A stretch of DNA of 8,353 nucleotides, taken from contig CAZLSW010000103.1 in assembly GCA_964562375.1 (NCBI GenBank), forward strand, positions 1-8,353, read 5' to 3'. Positions 1 to 4,522 of this stretch are shown piece after piece (position 1 is the first letter of the stretch; each line of letters opens with the position of its first letter). The position numbers were made by a program, and so were the translations under genes. The DNA is from JAJPXC01 sp964562375 (GTDB lineage: Bacteria; Bacteroidota; Bacteroidia; Bacteroidales; Muribaculaceae). The notes beneath the pieces are model-generated. The model saw only the letters and a list, made by a program, of their open reading frames with translations. It searched no databases and was not told the origin of the DNA.

Positions 1-32
1 ACTGCGAAAGCGGGAGAGTAGGTCGCCGCCAC
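1..32 (+). rRNA. rrf: 5S ribosomal RNA, 3' end (partial)
   Basis: The first 30 or so bases match the conserved 3' end of Bacteroidales 5S rRNA: CTGCGAAAGCGGGAGAGTAG followed by GTCGCCGCC. This is the 3' part of the loop-E/helix IV region and the 3' strand of the closing helix. The 5' part lies outside the window. A GC-rich hairpin follows within about 12 bases, as expected at the end of an rRNA operon. The exact mature 3' end (about 30-34) is uncertain because the 5' pairing strand is not visible. Confidence 0.85.
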
Positions 33-42
33 CCTTACCCCG

Positions 43-74
43 AAAGCCCCGATGGTACCCGCCACCGGGGCTTT
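43..74 (+). terminator. rRNA operon terminator hairpin
   Basis: AAAGCCCCG (43-51) pairs perfectly with CGGGGCTTT (66-74). The stem continues inward past one A.C mismatch with TGG/CCA, leaving a TACCCG loop. It sits about 11 bases after the 5S rRNA. The T-run is only the TTT inside the stem, followed by CC, so the hairpin rather than a long U-tract would drive termination. The AAA/TTT flanks also make it usable from the other strand, where it would be a distant backstop for the minus-strand gene. Confidence 0.75.
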
Positions 75-80
75 CCACCT

Positions 81-166
81 TCAAGCGGGAGGTCGGGCCG
101 CGCCTTCAAGCAGGAAGTCGGGCCGCGCCATTAAGTAGGAGGTCGGGCTGCGCCTTCAAGCAGGAT
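81..166 (+). repeat. REP-like repeat, 25-bp-period part
   Basis: Three direct copies start with GTCGGGC at 92, 117 and 142, and the next begins at 167, so the period is exactly 25 bp. Each joins GTCGGGCCGCGCC to a linker of the form TTCAAGCAGGA or TTAAGTAGGA. Compared with the 36-bp units that follow, these copies lack the 3' palindrome arm (GGCCCGACA) and cannot form the hairpin alone. They look like half-units or deletion derivatives. No coding potential is supported. Confidence 0.8.
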
Positions 167-259
167 GTCGGGCCGTGCCGGCCCGACAACATTAAGTAGG
201 AGGTCGGGCCGTGCCGGCCCGGCAGCATTAAGTAGGAAGTCGGGCCGTGCCGGCCCGAC
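167..259 (+). repeat. REP-like palindromic repeats, full 36-bp units
   Basis: Three complete units start at 167, 203 and 239 (period 36). Each is a 21-base palindrome with left arm GTCGGGCCG, a 3-base TGC loop and right arm CGGCCCGAC, joined by a 15-base linker containing TTAAGTAGGA. The middle copy ends GGC instead of GAC, which costs one Watson-Crick pair but leaves a possible G-T wobble. A GTAG tetranucleotide lies 5' of each palindrome, as in described REP elements. No REP-associated transposase (RAYT) gene is visible in the window. Confidence 0.8.
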
Positions 260-269
260 ATGGCCTCCT

Positions 270-320
270 GTCCCGCCGACACGGCGGGACATCCTACTTA
301 ACGGCGGGACCTCCTACTTA
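270..320 (-). repeat. REP-like repeat, inverted unit with alternative stem
   Basis: The arms GTCCCGCCG (270-278) and CGGCGGGAC (282-290) form a perfect 9-bp hairpin with an ACA loop. They are followed by ATCCTACTTA, then a half-unit CGGCGGGAC (302-310) and CTCCTACTTA (311-320). Read on the minus strand this is the same GTAGGA-plus-palindrome design as the upstream units but inverted, and with stem core CCGCC in place of GGGCC. The two orientations face each other, as in REP doublets. The TTA at 318-320 is the stop codon of the minus-strand gene. Confidence 0.75.
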
Positions 321-3182
321 TTGGAGGTGCTGGGTGAAGCGGACGGCGGTGATGGCCAGCAGGTCGAGGGGCTGGAGGGGAATGTAGGCCTGGATGTCGG
401 TATCGGCGTGGTCGAGGTTGTGACGATAGACGGCGGCCGACATGGAATCCTGTAGGTATTTGAGAATGGTGTTGCGGTCGTTGATGTTGAACAGGCGTTT
501 ACGCTGCTCTACTCCCATGGCGGGATGGCTGCAACGTAGATAGGCTCGTATCTGGGGAATGTCGATGGACGTGAGGGAGATTAGGAGGAATCCGTCCCAG
601 TAAAATAATAGATGTTGGGGCTTTTCGGGATGGAACAGGGCGAGTGTGCCGTTGGTCTGTGAAGATAATGATGCGAAGTATCCTCTGAGGGCTGTAAGAC
701 GATCATTTAAGTCGTCAACGGCCTCATTGTCGCCGTTCACTACCACTTTTTGCGCTAGGCTGCGGAAGCGTTCCAAGCCCAGCGTTTCGAGTATCATGAA
801 GTAAAGCCGCTCATATACTTCGGTGATTTGTAGAGCCGCGATTATTAGCTCGTGCTCGGCTTCGTTGGGAAGCTTGGCTTGCGCGCTGGAGGCGAGAGCG
901 AGCACCGCTTGGAAGAATTCAGCGTTGGATTGGCGTGTTTCTGAGCATAACACATCGTCGATTCGCGAATTAAGGGTAGGGGCCGCGCTTTCGAGATTTT
1001 GAGCCAGGGAGCGGAAGCGGTCGTTGATGTTGCGTGCAAGGTTGAGGAATTGGCGCATAGTGGCCATGAAGGTGTCGGTGTCGCCTTCGTTGTCGGCTTG
1101 TTTTGCTTGGTCGATAAGGGCGTTGACTTGACGACGCAGGTGGCCGATGGTGCCGTCGACCGGAGGCGTTGAGCGGAAGCGAATATATTCGGGATGCTCA
1201 TGCAATAGCGTGAGAATGTGTTTCGCCGCGTGATAGCCTGGAAGGTTTTTGTGGTGGGAGAGTTCGTGTTCCGAGGCTTCGCGTTGGCGCTTGAACCACA
1301 CCATTCGTGTGATACTCAGTACAAGTAAGATTCCTGCTGCGGCAAGGAGCACGAGCCACCAGTTGACGTAATTGGGGCGTAGGGTGTACTCGTCGACAAC
1401 TGATAAGCGACTGTATTTCACGAGGTTGTTGTCAATGAGCGCGAGGCGTTGGTACCCCGGGTTGGGAATGGTTGATGGGGATAGTAGGGTGTCGTTGTGG
1501 ATGGAGAAGCTACGCAGCCAATGGTGATCGAGCACATACAGGGTGGAGTCGCCCAGGGCGATATGGGATGGCGTGTGGTTGTCGCAGCGTATCTCGGCCA
1601 TTCGAGCCAGTGTTTGATCCTCGGGGGAGAATCGCCAGAGGGACACAGCGTTGTTGGTGCGTACGGCCAGGTTTTTGGTATTTGGGTTGTAAACGAGTTG
1701 GCGCACATCGAGGATGCTTTGTAGAATGGTGTGATACGATGAGTCGCCGATGAGAAAGATACCTTGGCTGAGTGTTCCAGCGAATGGGTAGGAGATGGCG
1801 GTGAAATACGGGTTGATGAAGTCTTGTCGCTCGTTGGCAGGCGGGAGAGAGGATAGGTGTTTTTCCTTGAGGTCGAAGACGTGCATTTCGTTGCGCCCCC
1901 CGATGAGAAAGCGGTTGCCGTGGAATGCCAAGCAGTTGAATTCCTCGTCGCCGCTATCGTGTGCCGGGATGCTGTCGATCACTTGGGACCCGAGAGGAAT
2001 GGGATTGAAGCGATATCGGGGCGCGATACGATAGAGCGCGTGGTCATCTATATAATATATGTCGTCGTCAAACACGATGGCGTCTCTCACTTCGGTAAGA
2101 GTTTCGAGGGAATGGAGGAATTCCGGTGCTTTTCCGGGATGGTATTCGTAAAGGCCCGAGCAGTTGGCCAGATAAAGGCGCCCGGGCCCGGGAGCGCCGA
2201 TGTGTAGGGGAGAGTAGACATGGGATTTCAGCAGGCGTAGTGCGGGGATGCTTACGCTGCGCAAGCGATAATCCGAGATATAGTAAAGCACCGAGTCGAT
2301 GCGTTGTGTTTTGGACCCGTGGCCCGATTGTATGCTTAGTCGGTACCGTTGGTTTTTAGGGTTGTCTAATGCCACCTCACCGCAAGGAAAAGAGAAAATA
2401 GAATCGTTGGATGATATCCAAGGGGCGATTTCGACGTAGTGGCGTAGTGGCGTAAGGTTGTGATTGAATTCCCAGCGCAGGTCGTCGGTAGCGACGGTCA
2501 ATCGTTCGCCTTGGCGGGTGATTTCGAGGATTGGGAATTGAGTGGTGTTGTCGCGAAGGTGACGAAGAGCTTCCACAAAAGGAATGCGTGTAACAGAATC
2601 AGCCTGTTGCAGTTGTGCTAGTGTGGTGTATATGAGACCGTTGGTGGTACCTATTAAAATAGTGTCGGCCGAGAGGTGTCGCATCGAGTAGGCCGAGTAG
2701 CTTGAGCCTTTGAATGGGGGATTTACCGAGTCCTGCTGCAGCATGACGCTTTTCGAAGGCGCTATAGCGCCATCCTGGTTGCAGCTGGGGTATTGGACGT
2801 AAATCACGCCGTGGTCGCGTTTCGACACGAGAAAGGTGGTGTCGGAGAGAGGGAGGATACAGTAGGTGCGAGTGTCGGCCAGTGACGAAGGGAGCTCGAA
2901 GGCCTGGGAGTGTCCGCTTTCCGGGTCGTGTCGTATAAAGCGCGCGTTGGTAAGGCCCAGAAGCAGCTGGCCGTTGCCGTCCGAGTTGACCGAGGTGACG
3001 CTTCCCGGGAAGGTGTAGCTTTTCACCACTGTTTGTTGGTCGCAAGTTTGATGGTCGTGTCGAGCGCAAGCGGCCAAAAGGCACGACACAATAATGGCCG
3101 CTCCTAAATGTAGAGGAGCTTTTAGGGGGTGTGTTTTCCAAAAACACCTGGTGAACGCAATGTAAAACACCGTTTTTTTCAT
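318..3182 (-). CDS. Predicted membrane sensor-like lipoprotein: beta-propeller-like domain, one TM helix, unknown cytoplasmic domain
   Basis: With the start at 3182 the protein has 954 residues. A hydrophobic stretch ends in lipobox LAAC with Cys39, so residues 1-38 look like a lipoprotein signal. Residues about 45-600 contain repeated strand-rich segments such as ILIGTTNGLIY, LYLANCSGLYEY, FLIGGRNEMHVF and LYVLDHHWLRSF, typical of beta-propeller blades. One transmembrane helix follows (about 608-625, starting WWLVLLAAAG), then basic RMVWFKRQR, placing the C-terminus in the cytoplasm. The last 320 residues are mostly helical and show no LuxR or AraC helix-turn-helix, histidine kinase or receiver motif that I recognise. 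The layout resembles Bacteroidota propeller-type regulators, but the output is unknown. The frame opens further upstream (to 3302; another ATG at 3206). I prefer 3182 because a candidate promoter lies at 3225-3255 and AAAGG precedes this ATG by 4 bases. The stop codon lies inside a REP-like repeat, so the C-terminus may be shortened. Confidence 0.85.
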   Translation of the reverse strand: MKKTVFYIAFTRCFWKTHPLKAPLHLGAAIIVSCLLAACARHDHQTCDQQTVVKSYTFPGSVTSVNSDGNGQLLLGLTNARFIRHDPESGHSQAFELPSSLADTRTYCILPLSDTTFLVSKRDHGVIYVQYPSCNQDGAIAPSKSVMLQQDSVNPPFKGSSYSAYSMRHLSADTILIGTTNGLIYTTLAQLQQADSVTRIPFVEALRHLRDNTTQFPILEITRQGERLTVATDDLRWEFNHNLTPLRHYVEIAPWISSNDSIFSFPCGEVALDNPKNQRYRLSIQSGHGSKTQRIDSVLYYISDYRLRSVSIPALRLLKSHVYSPLHIGAPGPGRLYLANCSGLYEYHPGKAPEFLHSLETLTEVRDAIVFDDDIYYIDDHALYRIAPRYRFNPIPLGSQVIDSIPAHDSGDEEFNCLAFHGNRFLIGGRNEMHVFDLKEKHLSSLPPANERQDFINPYFTAISYPFAGTLSQGIFLIGDSSYHTILQSILDVRQLVYNPNTKNLAVRTNNAVSLWRFSPEDQTLARMAEIRCDNHTPSHIALGDSTLYVLDHHWLRSFSIHNDTLLSPSTIPNPGYQRLALIDNNLVKYSRLSVVDEYTLRPNYVNWWLVLLAAAGILLVLSITRMVWFKRQREASEHELSHHKNLPGYHAAKHILTLLHEHPEYIRFRSTPPVDGTIGHLRRQVNALIDQAKQADNEGDTDTFMATMRQFLNLARNINDRFRSLAQNLESAAPTLNSRIDDVLCSETRQSNAEFFQAVLALASSAQAKLPNEAEHELIIAALQITEVYERLYFMILETLGLERFRSLAQKVVVNGDNEAVDDLNDRLTALRGYFASLSSQTNGTLALFHPEKPQHLLFYWDGFLLISLTSIDIPQIRAYLRCSHPAMGVEQRKRLFNINDRNTILKYLQDSMSAAVYRHNLDHADTDIQAYIPLQPLDLLAITAVRFTQHLQ

Positions 3183-3224
3183 TTTACCTTTGTGGTGAAT
3201 TTTCATAGAGGGTTTATGTGACTG

Positions 3225-3255
3225 CCAAGGTACGAATAAAAACTCGTACGGACAA
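3225..3255 (-). promoter_or_regulatory. Candidate Bacteroidota promoter for the sensor-like gene
   Basis: On the minus strand TACCTTGG (3225-3232) is one base from the TAnnTTTG -7 box. A TTG (3253-3255) lies 20 bases upstream, which fits the -33/-7 spacing known for Bacteroidota housekeeping promoters. Transcription would start near 3218-3221, giving a leader of about 36 bases to the ATG at 3182. The alternative ATG at 3206 would have a leader of only about 12 bases. Confidence 0.5.
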
Positions 3256-3336
3256 CAACTTATGCTGTAGAACATAAACTTTTTTCTGTGATTATTTTTC
3301 ACCTTTGTCTTGGGTTTAATCTGGAATTAGCTTGAA

Positions 3337-3359
3337 AGTGTTAAAAACAAGTGTTAAAA
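3337..3359. repeat. Short direct repeat AGTGTTAAAA, two copies
   Basis: AGTGTTAAAA occurs at 3337-3346 and again at 3350-3359, a 13-base period. AACAC at 3361-3365 is the reverse complement of the GTGTT core. The copies lie in the AT-rich divergent intergenic region, over 100 bases upstream of the predicted promoter of the minus-strand gene. A regulator binding site is possible but nothing else supports it. Confidence 0.35.
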
Positions 3360-3386
3360 TCAACACAAATCAAAGCATAAAGAAAT

Positions 3387-3420
3387 CCCTAATACTACTG
3401 TTTTAAAACACACATTAGGG
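3387..3420. repeat. Nested inverted repeat in divergent intergenic region
   Basis: CCCTAAT (3387-3393) and ATTAGGG (3414-3420) are perfect inverted arms. They enclose the 10-base palindrome GTTTTAAAAC (3400-3409). The structure ends two bases before the 13-bp GC hairpin at 3422-3451. It could be a stem of a longer RNA, a dimeric protein-binding site, or a mobile-element end; the sequence does not decide. Confidence 0.45.
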
Positions 3421-3421
3421 A

Positions 3422-3451
3422 GGGTGAGGTCGCCGAAAGGCGGCCTCGCCC
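3422..3451 (+). other. Strong GAAA-tetraloop hairpin, candidate structured RNA
   Basis: GGGTGAGGTCGCC (3422-3434) pairs over all 13 bases with GGCGGCCTCGCCC (3439-3451) around a GAAA (GNRA-class) tetraloop. Two of the pairs are U-G wobbles when read as plus-strand RNA. On the minus strand the same positions would be A.C mismatches, so the fold favours a plus-strand transcript. No U-tract follows (the next bases are AATTTATGG), which argues against a simple intrinsic terminator. A second small hairpin, GCGG-CGAA-CCGC (3467-3478), follows. No RNA family is recognised. Confidence 0.5.
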
Positions 3452-3500
3452 AATTTATGGGGAACCGCGGCGAACCGCAGGGCATGGTGGCGGCTCGGTG

Positions 3501-3595
3501 TCGGGTCGACTTCCATTCTCTTGAGGGTGCTGTCCCGCCGGCACGGCGGGACTTCCTACTTGATGCTGTCCCGCCGAGACGGCGCGACTTCCATT
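3501..3595 (-). repeat. Second REP-like palindromic repeat cluster
   Basis: Two palindromes with arms GTCCCGCCG and CGGCGGGAC begin at 3532 (loop GCA, perfect) and 3568 (loop AGA, right arm CGGCGCGAC with one mismatch), a 36-bp period. They are followed by CTTCCTACTTGATG and CTTCCATTCTATCC. A degenerate third copy (GTCGGGTCGAC then TTCCATTC) precedes them at 3500-3518. Read on the minus strand each is the GTAGGAAG-plus-palindrome unit seen at 81-320. The cluster ends about 30 bases before the -7 box of the next gene. An open frame runs through it but is rejected as coding. Confidence 0.75.
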
Positions 3596-3621
3596 CTATC
3601 CTTAGATGTTGAAATAATTTG

Positions 3622-3629
3622 TAACTTCG
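3622..3629 (+). promoter_or_regulatory. Candidate -7 box for the DUF1573-like gene
   Basis: TAACTTCG differs by one base from TAnnTTTG and matches the GTAACTTTGC context at 4487-4496 upstream of the next gene. No convincing -33 TTTG lies about 20 bases upstream. If used, transcription would begin only a few bases before the ATG at 3638, giving a nearly leaderless mRNA. Confidence 0.4.
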
Positions 3630-3637
3630 CGGGCGAT

Positions 3638-4327
3638 ATGAAGACAGCGATTTTTATTCTATTCTCGGTTGCGGCTTTGGCTACGATGGCCCAGCCTCAG
3701 GTGAAGTGGATCAGCACCAAGGTGGATATCGGTATCGTTCGAGAGGCCGACGGTCCCGTCACTGTGCCATTCAGGTTTGTCAATATGGGTCCGGGGGAGG
3801 CGGCTGTGACCGACACGCGTGGAGCGTGCGCTTGCACCATGGCAGTCGCCCAAAAGGGGACGATAGCCGCGGGCGACACCGCGACGGTCAATGTCACGTT
3901 CAACCCTCACAATTTCATGGGTTTCATCGAAAAGAAGGTGCACGCCACGATATACGGCAAGCCAAACAACGCCACTCTCGTGATACAGGGCTATGTGATC
4001 GCCACCGATTCCACGATTATGCGCAAATATCCATATCATGCTCAAGGGGCGTTATGGCTCAGGAGCGACACCATTGATTTCGGGACGATGACCGCGGGGA
4101 GCGAGCGCACGGTGTACCTTGACGCGTATAATGCCTCGGCGCAACCTCTGCGGTTGACTTTCCCGTCGTTACCAGCCGGGGTAAAGGCCTCGGCCGGCGT
4201 GCTGCCGGCTGCGCAGGCTTTGGGCTTCCCGGTGAAACTGTTGGCAAGGAGGGGGATGACTGGGGGCTTCTTGGAGGTGATGCCGGGGGTGAAGGTGAAG
4301 TATAAGGTAGTGGTGGGTGGTGAGTGA
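3638..4327 (+). CDS. Exported DUF1573-like (Ig-fold) protein
   Basis: The protein has 229 residues. The N-terminus (MKTAIFILFSVAALATMAQ) is a typical Sec signal peptide with probable cleavage near residues 18-19. Residues about 22-121 match the DUF1573 pattern: a strand with VPFRFVNMG (43-51), a CACT motif (64-67) corresponding to the family's CxCT, then an AGDTATVNVTFNP strand (78-90) and a closing LVIQGYV (114-120). Residues about 137-226 form a second, more divergent strand-rich domain beginning WLRSDTIDFGTMTAGS. DUF1573 proteins are common exported proteins of unknown role in Bacteroidota. The start at 3638 is chosen because the upstream part of the frame translates the REP-like repeats and lacks a signal peptide. 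No Shine-Dalgarno sequence is visible. It is probably a single-gene unit, since about 195 bp and a separate promoter precede the next gene. Confidence 0.85.
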   Translation: MKTAIFILFSVAALATMAQPQVKWISTKVDIGIVREADGPVTVPFRFVNMGPGEAAVTDTRGACACTMAVAQKGTIAAGDTATVNVTFNPHNFMGFIEKKVHATIYGKPNNATLVIQGYVIATDSTIMRKYPYHAQGALWLRSDTIDFGTMTAGSERTVYLDAYNASAQPLRLTFPSLPAGVKASAGVLPAAQALGFPVKLLARRGMTGGFLEVMPGVKVKYKVVVGGE

Positions 4328-4329
4328 AC

Positions 4330-4347
4330 CCCGCGGTGACCCGCGGG
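4330..4347 (+). terminator. Possible terminator hairpin after the DUF1573-like gene
   Basis: CCCGCGG (4330-4336) pairs with CCGCGGG (4341-4347) around a TGAC loop, starting two bases after the stop codon. It is GC-rich and well placed, but CACCCGACC follows instead of a T-run, so intrinsic termination is uncertain. Confidence 0.45.
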
Positions 4348-4458
4348 CACCCGACCGCCTAAGATTGGGAGAAACTTACCTAAATTTTGGATGAATGCGG
4401 GCTAAGTTATTGATTGTTAGCGGGATTTGAAAAACATGAGTTTACTTCCGTTATTTAC

Positions 4459-4475
4459 CGCGTGCGCTATACGCG
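4459..4475. promoter_or_regulatory. Inverted repeat CGCGT-N7-ACGCG upstream of the GH30 promoter
   Basis: The 5-base arms CGCGT (4459-4463) and ACGCG (4471-4475) flank a 7-base centre. The site ends 12 bases upstream of the -7 box at 4488 and so occupies the -33 region, where a recognisable TTTG is missing. This position suits an operator or an activator site, but short GC arms can occur by chance. Confidence 0.3.
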
Positions 4476-4487
4476 TGATTAGTGTTG

Positions 4488-4495
4488 TAACTTTG
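4488..4495 (+). promoter_or_regulatory. Bacteroidota -7 promoter box of the GH30 gene
   Basis: TAACTTTG matches the TAnnTTTG consensus exactly, within TTGTAACTTTGCGG. Transcription would begin near 4500, leaving a leader of about 20-25 bases to the ATG at 4523. No clear -33 box is seen, and the leader (GCAACCAATCATAACC) has no Shine-Dalgarno sequence, as is common in this phylum. Confidence 0.55.
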
Positions 4496-4522
4496 CGGTG
4501 CACTAAGCAACCAATCATAACC

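Noticed and set aside
81..320. CRISPR array (36-bp periodicity)
   Set aside because: The whole 36-bp unit is repeated, including the linker. There are no unique spacers, the period shifts to 25 bp, units occur inverted, and no cas gene is present.
165..455. Plus-strand open frame encoding a repetitive Ser-Gly-Arg-Ala-Gly-Pro protein
   Set aside because: The peptide repeat is produced by the 36-bp DNA repeats (a multiple of three). The frame has no promoter or start context and runs antisense into the well-supported minus-strand gene.
845..3147. Several open frames of 65-182 codons overlapping the sensor-like gene on both strands
   Set aside because: They are shadows of the 954-residue frame. 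Their composition is Arg/Pro/Ser-rich and low in complexity, with no domain and no start signals.
3185..3192. Plus-strand TACCTTTG promoter box opposite the start of the sensor-like gene
   Set aside because: It matches the -7 consensus but has no TTTG about 20 bases upstream and no gene close downstream. On the other strand the same bases provide the AAAGG before the ATG at 3182.
3183..3302. Longer form of the sensor-like protein starting at 3302
   Set aside because: The extra 40 residues do not resemble a signal sequence, and the best candidate promoter (3225-3255) lies inside the extension.
3521..3637. N-terminal extension of the DUF1573-like protein to an ATG at 3521
   Set aside because: The extension translates the palindromic repeats and would bury the clear signal peptide that begins at 3638.
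3303..3637. tRNA or known small RNA in the divergent intergenic region
   Set aside because: I looked for a cloverleaf and a CCA end on both strands and found none. The hairpins there do not match an RNA family I can name.
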